37,913 nt of DNA from Methanoregula sp. (GTDB taxonomy: Archaea; Halobacteriota; Methanomicrobia; Methanomicrobiales; Methanospirillaceae), in NCBI GenBank assembly GCA_022710385.1, contig JAKLGZ010000007.1, positions 1 through 37,913 on the forward strand. The letters run 5' to 3'. Below the pieces are notes generated by a model. It saw only the letters and a list, made by a program, of their open reading frames with translations, had not been told where the DNA came from and did not search any database. How positions within the stretch are numbered: the first letter of the stretch is position 1; every line of letters starts with the position of its first letter. A program made the translations under genes and the position numbers. Shown here in pieces: positions 7,601 through 15,980 of the stretch.

Positions 7601-8778
7601 CTGAACCATCCTTGTGTCCGGAGACAGATTTTTACCAGGAGGAGCATGGTCGGGACTTCGATCAGGACTCCCACCACGGTCGCAAGGGCTGCCCCTGAAG
7701 CTATCCCGAAGAGGATCGTGGCCGTGGCGATGGCGACCTCGAAGTGGTTCGAGGCCCCGATCATCGCCGAGGGTGCGGCATCCTCATAGGTGAGGTGGAT
7801 TTTCTTCGCGAGGAAATACCCGATCGTGAAGATGAGCATCGTCTGGAGGAAGAGGGGGATTGCGATCCAGACGATCGTCAGCGGCTGGGAGAGGATTACC
7901 TCCCCTTTGAAGGTGAAGAGGAGGACCAGTGTCGAAAGTAAGGCGATGATGGTGACCGGGGTCAGGTAGTGGACGAACTTCCGGTTGAACCACTCCTCGC
8001 CCTTCGCCCTAATGATCAGTCTTCTCGAAATATACCCGGCTACAAGCGGGAGAGCTACATAGACCGCTATCGAGAGGGCAAGCGCCTGCCAGGGGACCGG
8101 GAGCTGGCCGATCCCGAGCAGGAAGCCCCCGAGCGGTCCGTACAAGAGGAGCATGGTGAGCGAGTTGATGGCTACCATCACGAGGGTGTGCCCGTCGTTG
8201 CCCTTCGCCAGGTATCCCCATACCAGGACCATGGCGGTGCACGGAGCGATCCCAAGAAGGATGCACCCGGCTAGGTAGCTCCGCCAGAGCGGGATTTCCA
8301 ACATCTTGATGCCATCCACCATGACCACGGTCCCGTCCCCGTAGGGCGCTCCAACCGGGAGGTCCAGGCCGAAGGGCATCTTTACGAGGTCAACTGCCTC
8401 CGGCCCGATGAACCCGATGAAGACATAGCCGAGGAAGAAGAGGGCGATGGCATACATGGTGAAGGGCTTGATGGCCCAGTTGACAAACAGGGTGAGGGCG
8501 ACTGGCTTGATGTTCTTCCCAGCCTTCAGGACTTCCGCAAAGTCGATCTTCACCATGATGGGGTACATCATGAAGAAGAGGGCGATGGCGATGGGGAGGG
8601 AGATGATCGGGGCTTCGCCCGAGTAGATGGCAAGGGAATCGAGGTAGCGTGCAAGCTCCGGGGCGTAGTTCCCAAGCAGGATGCCGATCCCGATGCAGAG
8701 GAGGACCCATACCGTCAGGTACCGTTCGAACCAGCCGAGGCCTTTTGGTTCCTTCGTGACGCAGGACTCACCGGGCAT
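7597..8778 (-). CDS. acr3: ACR3-family arsenite efflux permease
   Basis: A 393-residue membrane protein with about ten transmembrane helices, the usual size for Acr3. It expels arsenite (and in some members antimonite) using the membrane potential. The diagnostic segment [20 protein letters not shown] contains the conserved cysteine of helix 4, and [18 protein letters not shown] is the conserved late-helix segment. The ATG at 8778 follows GGGGAG and overlaps the upstream DGC gene by 11 bases. It is the central transporter of the operon and the best evidence that the whole locus handles arsenic. Confidence 0.95.
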   Translation of the reverse strand: MPGESCVTKEPKGLGWFERYLTVWVLLCIGIGILLGNYAPELARYLDSLAIYSGEAPIISLPIAIALFFMMYPIMVKIDFAEVLKAGKNIKPVALTLFVNWAIKPFTMYAIALFFLGYVFIGFIGPEAVDLVKMPFGLDLPVGAPYGDGTVVMVDGIKMLEIPLWRSYLAGCILLGIAPCTAMVLVWGYLAKGNDGHTLVMVAINSLTMLLLYGPLGGFLLGIGQLPVPWQALALSIAVYVALPLVAGYISRRLIIRAKGEEWFNRKFVHYLTPVTIIALLSTLVLLFTFKGEVILSQPLTIVWIAIPLFLQTMLIFTIGYFLAKKIHLTYEDAAPSAMIGASNHFEVAIATATILFGIASGAALATVVGVLIEVPTMLLLVKICLRTQGWFR

Positions 8779-9190
8779 GGGTCTCCCCGGGTCTTCCCCT
8801 TCCTTCCCAGGCAGCAGAGACGACGAGTTCCACCTCGTCTTCGGTGAAGTTCTTCTCGTACAACTTGTCGATTCCGAGACCGGTGATCACGATATGCTGG
8901 GCCGGGGTCACTCCCTGGGCATTGGCTATCTTCGCCCCGCATGTCATGGGGCAGCCATCGATGAGCACCACCTCATCGGCCTCAGCAATACGCTTTTTCA
9001 GACCCGGATCCCCGGATCCCAGGAGTGCGATGCATGTCGCCACGCCATACCCTTCTTCCCCGAGATGGAGGGCAGCCGCGTTGGAGATAAGACCGACGTT
9101 CGCCGTCCCTGCACAGGGAAAGATGATCCGTCTCTTCCCACCAGCGAGTGCCGAGGTGTCACCGCATGCACACTCTGGTCTTGACGCCAT
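8768..9190 (-). CDS. DGC-domain putative zinc-binding protein (second copy)
   Basis: A 140-residue DGC-family protein with Asp-Gly-Cys in [12 protein letters not shown], an N-terminal CACGD and [17 protein letters not shown], the canonical start of the family. Cysteines in all three places could form a metal or metalloid site. It is much closer to the family consensus than the copy at 5950-6366. It sits between the redox thioredoxin-like gene and acr3, overlapping the latter. AAGGGATGAG precedes the ATG at 9190. Function is unknown; a role as As/Se-responsive carrier is inference. Confidence 0.82.
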   Translation of the reverse strand: MASRPECACGDTSALAGGKRRIIFPCAGTANVGLISNAAALHLGEEGYGVATCIALLGSGDPGLKKRIAEADEVVLIDGCPMTCGAKIANAQGVTPAQHIVITGLGIDKLYEKNFTEDEVELVVSAAWEGRGRPGETHAR

Positions 9191-9193
9191 GGC

Positions 9194-9427
9194 TCATCCC
9201 TTCAGGATCTCCTTGAGTTCTTTTATATCTGCGACCCGGCCTGAGACTTTCATCTCCCCATCGACCGCAAGGGCTGGTGTGAGCATGACTCCGCGGGTGA
9301 TGATCTCGCTGATGTCGTCGACCTTCACAATCTCTGCAGTGATGCCAAGTTCCTTTACGGCAATCTCAACGTTCTTGAACAGCCGCTTGCATTTCATGCA
9401 GCCGGTACCGAGCACTTCGATCTTCAT
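9194..9427 (-). CDS. Small redox-active thioredoxin-family protein
   Basis: A 77-residue thioredoxin/glutaredoxin-fold protein of the short archaeal type, which lacks the extra N-terminal elements of full thioredoxin. It has the C10-x-x-C13 pair in GTGCMKCK and the cis-proline loop LTPALAVDG. Such proteins commonly accompany ArsP-type permeases and probably pass electrons or hold the metalloid. The ATG at 9427 gives the family-typical MKIEVLG start; a GTG at 9436 overlapping the preceding stop is an alternative. Confidence 0.88.
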   Translation of the reverse strand: MKIEVLGTGCMKCKRLFKNVEIAVKELGITAEIVKVDDISEIITRGVMLTPALAVDGEMKVSGRVADIKELKEILKG

Positions 9428-9432
9428 ATGAT

Positions 9433-9696
9433 TCACCCACCCTTATACTTCTGATATTCCTGTAAAAGCGCGATCCGGTATTTCTCTTCTGCTGATGCAG
9501 GGATATAATTGTAGATCTTCAATCTCTTCAGGAGTTCTCTCCCGGTTTCCTTTTCGTCCGGAAGTTCCATCTCCCTCACTTCGGCAAGGATATGATCGAG
9601 CATGCTGATCCCGACCACGATACCCCCAACATCGACCTGCCGGATACGACGGAGGGCTTCCGCCTCGCAGCAGGGCTTCTCATCCACTGGTGCCAC
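9433..9696 (-). CDS. Small conserved protein overlapping the permease gene
   Basis: An 87-residue frame starting at GTG 9696 inside the last codons of the permease gene (17-base overlap, different frame) and ending directly at the thioredoxin-like gene. Its sequence is protein-like: an N-terminal Cys pair (EKPCCEAEALRRIRQV), VGGIVVGISMLDHILAEVREM and a basic, Tyr-rich C terminus (IYNYIPASAEEKYRIALLQ). I do not recognise a named family with certainty. The translational overlap and the position suggest an accessory subunit of the permease, or a regulator. A second GTG at 9687 is an alternative start. Confidence 0.68.
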   Translation of the reverse strand: MAPVDEKPCCEAEALRRIRQVDVGGIVVGISMLDHILAEVREMELPDEKETGRELLKRLKIYNYIPASAEEKYRIALLQEYQKYKGG

Positions 9697-10783
9697 ATCC
9701 CGGGATCCCGAGGTACGGGAAGTAGTTGCCGAACACGAACCCGGCGAAGGTCGAGAAGCCGACCACCAGGAGAGCAAACACCAGCGTCTTTTTTCCTCCC
9801 ATGATGCGGTACAAGACGAGCAGACTTGGGAGACTGACCGCGGGCCCTGCGAGGAGGAGGGATAGGGCCGGACCGCCAGCCATGACCCCCGAGGTGTATC
9901 CGAACGTGCCACCGATGATGGGGACCTCGAGGAGCGTGGGCATATAGAGGAGGGCGCCGACCACTGATGCCAGGAGGCAGGCCCCGAGCGAGTTGTCACC
10001 GAAGAACGGTTTGAAGGTCTCTGGCGGGAGGAAGAAGGCAATGATGCCCACTATGAATGTCCCGGCAATGAGGATCGGGAAGATCTTCTTGGTGAGGTCC
10101 CAGATCTCGTATCCCCACTCGGTTACTTCGTCGCGCTCGAAGTAGTAGATGAGCAGCAGGGCGACTCCCAGGGTCAGGACATACACGATCGAGAGACGGA
10201 CAGAGAATGGAATGAGCCCGGAAGCTCCGATCACCAGGATGAGCACAAGGAAGACAAAGAAGAGAGGTACCACCCATTTCGGCCGGGTGGATTCTTCGCT
10301 GCCGGCCACAAACCCCTTGCCCGCTGCGGTCACGGCCTCATCGTAAGACTGGAAGATGGTGGCCATGAGGAGGCCGATGGCAATCGACATGGTGATGGCG
10401 AAAAATGCCCGGGCAAACCCGATGTCCCATCCAAGAACGCTGGCAGTATAGATGATGGCGAGGATGTTGATGGCAGGCCCTGCATAGAGGAAGGTGGTGG
10501 CAGGACCGATCCCGCTCCCTTTCTTCAGGATGCCGGCAAACATCGGCAGGATGGTGCAGGAGCAGACGGCAAGGACGACTCCGGAGACAGATGCAACCCC
10601 GTAACTGACGGACTTTTTGGCATCAGGGCTGAAGTACTTCAGGATCGCCTCTTTCTTGATGAAGACCGCGATCGCACCTGCGATAAAGAAGGCAGGGACG
10701 AGGCAGGTGATGACGTGGGCAGCAAGATACTCGATGACTGCGTTCAGCCCGGAGAGCAGTGCTCCGGTGATGGCATCGGTCAT
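9680..10783 (-). CDS. arsP: ArsP/DUF318-type permease
   Basis: A 367-residue membrane protein with eight or more hydrophobic segments in two halves, belonging to the permease family that includes ArsP, an exporter of trivalent organoarsenicals. The conserved CSC motif is visible in VLAVCSCTILPMF, followed by GPATTFLYAGPAINILAI. The second half repeats the pattern with LLEVPIIGGTFGYTSGVMAGGPAL. The start at 10783 has a full AAGGAGGTGA ribosome binding site. It is the first gene of the minus-strand operon, directly downstream of the divergent arsR promoter region, so it should be induced by arsenic. Substrate (organic arsenic or another metalloid) is inferred. Confidence 0.85.
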   Translation of the reverse strand: MTDAITGALLSGLNAVIEYLAAHVITCLVPAFFIAGAIAVFIKKEAILKYFSPDAKKSVSYGVASVSGVVLAVCSCTILPMFAGILKKGSGIGPATTFLYAGPAINILAIIYTASVLGWDIGFARAFFAITMSIAIGLLMATIFQSYDEAVTAAGKGFVAGSEESTRPKWVVPLFFVFLVLILVIGASGLIPFSVRLSIVYVLTLGVALLLIYYFERDEVTEWGYEIWDLTKKIFPILIAGTFIVGIIAFFLPPETFKPFFGDNSLGACLLASVVGALLYMPTLLEVPIIGGTFGYTSGVMAGGPALSLLLAGPAVSLPSLLVLYRIMGGKKTLVFALLVVGFSTFAGFVFGNYFPYLGIPGCGTSG

Positions 10784-10854
10784 GGTTGTTCACCTCCTTC
10801 AGCAGGTTCGAGGAACAGGGGATGGTGGAGATGCATTCATATCCTTCTCGACAA

Positions 10855-10917
10855 AATATTTCAACTATAATTGAAATATTGTGAGACATAAAACTTCTGA
10901 TAGGAATCATTCAGAAG
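10855..10917. promoter_or_regulatory. Two dyads in the divergent ars promoter region (likely ArsR operator)
   Basis: A perfect inverted repeat with 10-base arms (AATATTTCAA, 10855-10864; TTGAAATATT, 10871-10880; 6-base spacer) and a second with 7-base arms (CTTCTGA, 10894-10900; TCAGAAG, 10911-10917) lie between arsP and arsR. A TATA-like stretch for the minus strand (10887-10895) lies between them, so a protein bound at the first dyad would cover the arsP transcription start. A related half-site (AATTTGAAAT, 10976-10985) overlaps the arsR start codon, consistent with autoregulation. Confidence 0.6.
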
Positions 10918-10983
10918 GAACGACCGGACAACCAGGTGCGGATGAACAGTTTATGAGATTAGAGTAATTTATAGTAATTTGAA

Positions 10984-11403
10984 ATGTCCAGGCAGGTATC
11001 ACGCTCCCGAATGGCTCGAAAGGATGTCGATGACCTCTCCATTCCCCAGGAGATTGCCGACTCGCTCTGTTCCTGTGGCGGAGTGGAGGGACTTGTCGAC
11101 CAGATCCCTTCCGACCAAATGTTTGAACAGATGCAGGGGTGGTACAAGGCCTGTGCCGATCCGGTCCGTTTGAAGATCCTCTCCCTTCTCATGGTCCAGC
11201 CGCTCTGCGTCTGCGTGATCAAAGCAGTCGTCAGGATGGCCGACTCCAAATTGTCGTACCATCTGAATATCCTGAAGAAGGCCGGGATGATCGAAGGGGA
11301 GCAACAAGGGCAGTATATCATTTACCAGATCACCCCCCGTGCAAAGGTGTTCATGGAGAAGGAGGTGAAACGGTATGAGTCTGAAAAAGCCAGAGACGAA
11401 TAA
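10984..11403 (+). CDS. arsR: ArsR-family arsenic-responsive repressor
   Basis: A 139-residue winged-helix repressor. Residues 50-130 contain the ArsR fold (ADPVRLKILSLLM, then DSKLSYHLNILKKAGMI). The C75-V-C77 motif in QPLCVCVIKAV is at the place of the classical As(III)-binding CxC of helix alpha-3, and an extra N-terminal C29-S-C31 plus C57 may add ligands. Binding of arsenite should release the operator dyads upstream. It faces away from the ten-gene ars operon and starts the plus-strand operon with cupin and ABC genes. ATG 10984 lies about 30 bases after TTTATGA, so the transcript may be nearly leaderless; ATG 11011 is an alternative. Confidence 0.92.
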   Translation: MSRQVSRSRMARKDVDDLSIPQEIADSLCSCGGVEGLVDQIPSDQMFEQMQGWYKACADPVRLKILSLLMVQPLCVCVIKAVVRMADSKLSYHLNILKKAGMIEGEQQGQYIIYQITPRAKVFMEKEVKRYESEKARDE

Positions 11404-11728
11404 GAATTGCGGGACCATGACAGCCAGCAGTGTGGATCTCCTAAACGTAGCTGAGTGCTCACCGGATACCCCTGTGAAAAAAGATCTCATCAAAATGAGC
11501 GGATCGAACATCGTCCTCGTCTGCCTTGAGACCGGTCAGGAGATCCCTCCCCATCCGGAACCATATGCCGTGGTATTTGTTGTTCTCCAAGGGGAGGGGA
11601 TCATCACTGCCGGGAGTGCCAGGCATCCCGTGAAACCCCTGCACCTTGTTTCGGTGCGAAAGGATGAGAACCGGGGGATCCGATGCGACCAGCGGATGGT
11701 GCTCCTTGGCATCCGGGATGATGTCTGA
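11375..11728 (+). CDS. Cupin-domain protein
   Basis: A 117-residue protein with a small cupin barrel: HPEPYAVVFVVLQGEGIITAG, cut by the family motif G(x)5-type turns, then HPVKPLHLVSV. Only part of the usual two-His metal motif is obvious, so it may be a sensor or a non-enzymatic binder. The start overlaps arsR by 29 bases and is fixed by a strong AAGGAGGTGA site six bases upstream. It therefore appears translationally coupled to arsR and is followed 12 bases later by the ABC transporter genes. Confidence 0.75.
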   Translation: MSLKKPETNKNCGTMTASSVDLLNVAECSPDTPVKKDLIKMSGSNIVLVCLETGQEIPPHPEPYAVVFVVLQGEGIITAGSARHPVKPLHLVSVRKDENRGIRCDQRMVLLGIRDDV

Positions 11729-11740
11729 GGGGATATCCGG

Positions 11741-12670
11741 ATGCCTGACGCAATTGTGGTCGCTGATCTGACCAAGGTTTTCGGCTCTACGGTGGCTGTC
11801 GACCATGTCTCGTTCTTGGTGAAGGAAGGGGAGATCTTCGGCTTCCTTGGCCCGAACGGTGCCGGAAAGACCACCACCACCAGGATGCTGACAGGGGTTA
11901 TTCCTCCTGATTCCGGTTCTGCAATGATTCTCGGCCATGATATACAGCGCGAACCGGTACTGGCCAAACAGGGATTCGGCGTCGTGCCCGAGACCTCGAA
12001 TGCCTATACCGACCTTACCGCCTGGCAGAACCTGATGCTGATGGGGGAACTGTATGGGATTTCCCCAGTCCGTGTATCGGAACGGGCTTCCGAACTTCTC
12101 ACGGTGCTGGGCCTTTTTGAGCGGAAGGACCAGAAGGTCCAGGCCTATTCGAAGGGGATGAAGCAGCGGCTCATCCTTGCGATGGCCCTCCTCCACGAGC
12201 CCCGGCTCCTCTTCCTGGATGAGCCCACGAGTGGTCTCGATGTCCAGAGTACCCAGATGATCCTCTCCCTACTCCGGGACCTGAACCGGGCGGGGACGAC
12301 TATCTTCCTGACCACCCACAACATGGAGGAGGCAAACCGGCTTTGCAATCGGGTCGGAATCATCAGGAGTGGGAAGATAGTTGCACTTGACGCCCCGGAA
12401 AAACTGAAGGCGGCAATTGACCGTCTCCACCGGATTGAGGTGAGTTTCGACCGGGAGATCCCGGCAGATGCACTTGCCCGGCTTCCCGGAGTGGTGAGTG
12501 CAGACCGAACCGGGGACAAGTGGCAGATCACCACCGAGAACCATGATGCGGTCATCAGGCTTCTCGTTCAGTTCAGCCGGGAACAGGGTGCAGCGATCGT
12601 CACCCTTAATACCCTCGCACCCTCGCTTGACGATGCATTTCTCCGGCTGACCCGGGAGGCATCGCCATGA
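11741..12670 (+). CDS. ABC transporter ATP-binding protein
   Basis: A 309-residue ABC-2-type exporter ATPase. Walker A GPNGAGKT (37-44), signature YSKGMKQR (136-143), Walker B LLFLDEP (D160/E161) and the switch histidine (TTHNMEEA) are all intact. The C-terminal 90 residues form the accessory domain typical of drug or Na+ exporter ATPases. It is 12 bases after the cupin gene and overlaps the permease gene by ATGA, so the two form one transporter. Substrate unknown; transcription from the arsR promoter suggests a link to arsenic or to stress it causes. Confidence 0.95.
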   Translation: MPDAIVVADLTKVFGSTVAVDHVSFLVKEGEIFGFLGPNGAGKTTTTRMLTGVIPPDSGSAMILGHDIQREPVLAKQGFGVVPETSNAYTDLTAWQNLMLMGELYGISPVRVSERASELLTVLGLFERKDQKVQAYSKGMKQRLILAMALLHEPRLLFLDEPTSGLDVQSTQMILSLLRDLNRAGTTIFLTTHNMEEANRLCNRVGIIRSGKIVALDAPEKLKAAIDRLHRIEVSFDREIPADALARLPGVVSADRTGDKWQITTENHDAVIRLLVQFSREQGAAIVTLNTLAPSLDDAFLRLTREASP

Positions 12671-13422
12671 ACCCGGCAGGATTCCCTGAACAGGTCCGGA
12701 GAGCATGGGCGATTGCCAAGAAAGACATTTGTATCTATTACATCAAGGGTCCGGTGCTCATCTTCGGGATATTCATGCCGGTCTTCCTGTTCCTCGCGTT
12801 CCTGATGGGGAGCCGGCAGCTCCCGCTTGCATTGCTGGTATCGGGACTGGTCGGGATGGCGCTCTTTTTCACAGCCACGGCAGTATCCCCCGCTATCTTT
12901 CCCTGGGAGGGGCAGGCAAAGACCCTTGAGCGGCTCGCATCGTGCCCGATCACGGTCGAGGCTATTGTCTTCGGTGACATGATTGCCTCCACCCTCTTTG
13001 GCATCGGGATCACGCTCATCACCGTTATCATCGGGCTAGTACTCGGCCTCTCGCTCCTGCACGCGGTCACGCTGGGTGCCGGTATCCTGCTCGCCGCATG
13101 CTGCTTCTCTGCAATCGGGATGCTGCTTGCAGTCCCCCCCACCAACACCCCATCGAACATCATGATGCTCTCGTCATTAATCAAGTTCCCGCTGGTCTTC
13201 ATCTCGGGCATCTTCATTCCTCTCGAACAGATGCCTCCCTGGGGAATGGCACTCGCAGTCTGCTCTCCCCTGACCTACTTTACTGACCTTGTGCGGTACT
13301 CCTTCACCGGGACGAATTATTTCCCTGTTCCCGGGGATATCGCGGCGCTTGGCATGTTCACTGTTGTATTCACTGCAGGCACGATGTTTTTGCACAAGCG
13401 GACGATGCCGAGGAGGATGTAG
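12667..13422 (+). CDS. ABC-2-type transporter permease
   Basis: A 251-residue permease with six hydrophobic segments, the standard ABC-2 layout. The conserved FPLVFISGIFIPLEQMPPW stretch before the last helices is the family's signature, ending with SPLTYFTDLVRYSFTG. It pairs with the ATPase encoded directly upstream (ATGA overlap), probably as a homodimer. It is the last gene of the arsR operon; a basic tail (HKRTMPRRM) ends the protein. Confidence 0.93.
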   Translation: MNPAGFPEQVRRAWAIAKKDICIYYIKGPVLIFGIFMPVFLFLAFLMGSRQLPLALLVSGLVGMALFFTATAVSPAIFPWEGQAKTLERLASCPITVEAIVFGDMIASTLFGIGITLITVIIGLVLGLSLLHAVTLGAGILLAACCFSAIGMLLAVPPTNTPSNIMMLSSLIKFPLVFISGIFIPLEQMPPWGMALAVCSPLTYFTDLVRYSFTGTNYFPVPGDIAALGMFTVVFTAGTMFLHKRTMPRRM

Positions 13423-14155
13423 ATTCAGTCTAGATAGTCTTGCTTATTGGATCCGCCGTTCATACCGGGAAACCGTGATGTTTTCACTATTTTTTTGACG
13501 TCACACCATGCTCGCTCCGGTTGTCGTTCTGCTCCTCCATTCGTCCGGTGCTCTCTCCTCCCTCCACTCTCATCGTGTGCCTGTTTTTCAGATCGCTCCT
13601 GGTCCTGATGACAGCCATGCTCGCTCGCTTCGTTCACTTCGCATCGCCTGCTCCCCCTCGCTCCTCACACCATGCTTCGCATCGTGCTTGTCGCTGTGTT
13701 TTGTATAGCCACTGACGCTCAGTGACTCGCAGCGCTCGACCTCGTGCTGATGCATTCGTTTACCGGCGCTGCTTGGGCTGCTGTGGCCACCCAATTCTCA
13801 GGCCTCTCGTCGCTTCCAGGGCGCACTGCTACCCCTTTCGCTCCTAGCCCTGGTGGGACGGCTTGGAGGAGGCAATGAGTGGGATGGATGCAGTGGGCAC
13901 AATTTACATTAGACCTTCTGAATGATCTCATTGAAGGTATTCTGTTGGAAATGTCGTTTGAGGACAATTGTTTCGACCGATAACAATCTTCCCTATCATG
14001 ACATTATTGTGAATTGAAAGGTCATGACAGGACCACTCCCAGTCTTGAAAAATCTCTTCACATACTTTTTTTATTTTAAGTAATAGGCATTCACGACCAC
14101 AAACCACTTGGCACCTTGCGTGCCACCTTTTCTGCACTACGTTCAGGTTTCTGAA
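13423..14155. other. Gene-poor region
   Basis: No convincing gene lies in these 730 bases. The stretch 13500-13870 is rich in GCTCGCT/CGCTTCG-type words and gives only low-complexity Ser/His/Cys/Arg-rich translations in every frame. Small hairpins are present: CACTGA/TCAGTG at 13710-13724 and TGGCAC/GTGCCA at 14109-14125. An AT-rich block (about 14064-14085) could hold the promoter of the following rsgA gene. It may be a degraded gene or an unannotated RNA; nothing decides this. Confidence 0.4.
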
Positions 14156-15253
14156 ATGAACAAATCCGATTCCGGATGCGGAGAGGCGCATTCCTATACC
14201 CTGAAACAGCTTGGGTGGACAGAAGAACATACGCAGGCATTTCTAAAATATACCGGACCCTATGTACCTGGTCGCGTGGTCTGCCGGCAAAAAACCGTCT
14301 GGGATGTTTTTATCGATGGGGGATCTGTAACGGCCGGGATCTCCGGAGCCCTGCGAAAGGTCGGCCGATTTCCCGCAGTGGGCGATTTTATCGTGCTGCT
14401 CCACCAGCCGGAAGCTGGCTCCTCCACGATCGTTGATATCCTGCCGCAGAAATCTGTATTCACACGGGGAGCTTCCGGAAAAGAAGGCACAGAGCAGGTC
14501 ATTGCAGCCAACATCGATATTGTATTTATTGTCACGGCAGCCGGCCATGATCTCAACGCACGGAGGATCGAACGGTACCTTACCATCGCCCATGCGTCTG
14601 GTGCAAAACCGGTAATCGTGATTAATAAATCCGATCTTGCGGATGACCCTGCAGTGCTCACTGATGAAATTATCCCGGTCGCATCCGGTATTCCGGTTAT
14701 CCCCGTGAGTGCCATCAGTGGTTATGGGATCTCCCGGCTCGAACCGTTCCTTACCTTCGGCACAACGATCGTACTCATCGGTTCATCCGGTGTCGGCAAG
14801 TCCACGTTGATCAACAGGCTGCTCGACCGACCTGTCCAGGAAACCTCCATTATCCGCGACTATGACGGGAAAGGCCGGCATACAACAACCGTACGGCAGC
14901 TCTTCGTTATGAAGAGCGGGGCACTCATGATCGATAATCCCGGGCTCCGGGAGGTTGGCATTGGCACGGCATCAGCCGGCATTGCCGAAACATTTCCGGA
15001 TATGTTAAAACTTGCAACCAGATGCCGGTTCTCGGACTGCCAGCACGAGCAGGAGCCGGGCTGTGCCGTGCTGGAGGCAGTGAGGAACGGGACACTTTCT
15101 TTATCACGATTGGAAAATTATCACCGCCTCGTGCGGGAACTTACCTTCGAGCACGAGAAAGCCGAGATAGGGCTGGTACGGTCTGAACGAAAGCGGTGGA
15201 AAGAGATCACGAAATTCGCAAAGGAGATCAAAAAGGGAAAGGGGGATTTTTAA
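14156..15253 (+). CDS. rsgA: RsgA-type ribosome-maturation GTPase
   Basis: A 365-residue circularly permuted GTPase of the RsgA/YjeQ family. Motifs come in the family's order: G4 NKSD (157-160), G1 GSSGVGKST (209-217) and G3 DNPG (260-263). An N-terminal OB-fold-like domain (about 35-95) and a C-terminal zinc knuckle (C290, C295, H297, C303) are present. In bacteria RsgA checks late maturation of the 30S subunit. The family is mainly bacterial, so presence here suggests an old transfer retained in some methanogens. The start at 14156 follows AGGTTTCTGAA; the longer frame adds 16 residues without family resemblance. Confidence 0.92.
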   Translation: MNKSDSGCGEAHSYTLKQLGWTEEHTQAFLKYTGPYVPGRVVCRQKTVWDVFIDGGSVTAGISGALRKVGRFPAVGDFIVLLHQPEAGSSTIVDILPQKSVFTRGASGKEGTEQVIAANIDIVFIVTAAGHDLNARRIERYLTIAHASGAKPVIVINKSDLADDPAVLTDEIIPVASGIPVIPVSAISGYGISRLEPFLTFGTTIVLIGSSGVGKSTLINRLLDRPVQETSIIRDYDGKGRHTTTVRQLFVMKSGALMIDNPGLREVGIGTASAGIAETFPDMLKLATRCRFSDCQHEQEPGCAVLEAVRNGTLSLSRLENYHRLVRELTFEHEKAEIGLVRSERKRWKEITKFAKEIKKGKGDF

Positions 15254-15324
15254 CGAACCAAATAAATTTGATTCTGCAGGGTATCCCGGATCGGGCGGTA
15301 CCGAACGGATTACCCATCCTATTA

Positions 15325-15888
15325 TCAGACCCTCCCATACGTCCCTGTCAGCTGCCCGGTTGCGAGGACGTGGTTCTCCATGGCCTTTCGGAGCGTGGCG
15401 GCATCCACCGTCCCGGAAGAATCCACAGAATCATCCAGTGCCCACATGGTCAGAATATAGCGATGGGTACCGCCGAAGGGCGGGCAGGGGCCGGCATATG
15501 CCGCTTTCCGGGCACTATTTACCCCCTGCAGCTCCCCACCCGGCACTTCACGTCCCGGAGGGATACCTGCAGGAAGCTCTCTCATCTCGCCGGGAATATT
15601 GTAAAGAACCCAGTGGGTGTAGGTCCCGATCGGGGCATCGGGATCGTCAAGAATCAGGGCAAAACTCCGGGTGCCTTCCGGGACATTGCTCCATGAGAGA
15701 GGGGGTGATAGTTCCTCCCCGTCACAGGTATACAGGACCGGGATGGTTCCGTTTGCAGGGAATGCATCGGACGTGAGGACCAGAGTAGGGGGGCCTGGTT
15801 CTGCAGGGGGAGGTGTCGGTGAGGTGCACCCGGCGAGGAGGAGCGGGACGGTGAGGATGGTGAGGAGGAGGAGGAGTGTGATTCGCAT
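15325..15888 (-). CDS. PEBP-family lipoprotein (YbhB/YbcL-like)
   Basis: A 187-residue phosphatidylethanolamine-binding-protein-like lipoprotein. A signal peptide ends in a lipobox with C21 (PLLLAGC), followed by a Pro-rich linker. The PEBP core shows the ligand-site motifs PPLSW, ILDDPDAP, THWVLYNIP and GPCPPFGGTHRY. Such proteins bind small anionic ligands or inhibit proteases; the ligand is unknown here. ATG 15888 is chosen because the signal peptide starts there. It is convergent with rsgA. Confidence 0.9.
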   Translation of the reverse strand: MRITLLLLLTILTVPLLLAGCTSPTPPPAEPGPPTLVLTSDAFPANGTIPVLYTCDGEELSPPLSWSNVPEGTRSFALILDDPDAPIGTYTHWVLYNIPGEMRELPAGIPPGREVPGGELQGVNSARKAAYAGPCPPFGGTHRYILTMWALDDSVDSSGTVDAATLRKAMENHVLATGQLTGTYGRV

Positions 15889-15980
15889 GAATTGGGATTG
15901 GATGAAGCAAGACAATAAAGGGATCTCACTATTGTGATACATGGTACATTGAATAAAAGCGGGGATTACGGCCTCTACAC

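Noticed and set aside
13499-13967. Short frames in the gene-poor region as genes
   Set aside because: Translations are Ser/His/Cys/Arg low-complexity sequence on both strands, with no ribosome binding sites or family resemblance.
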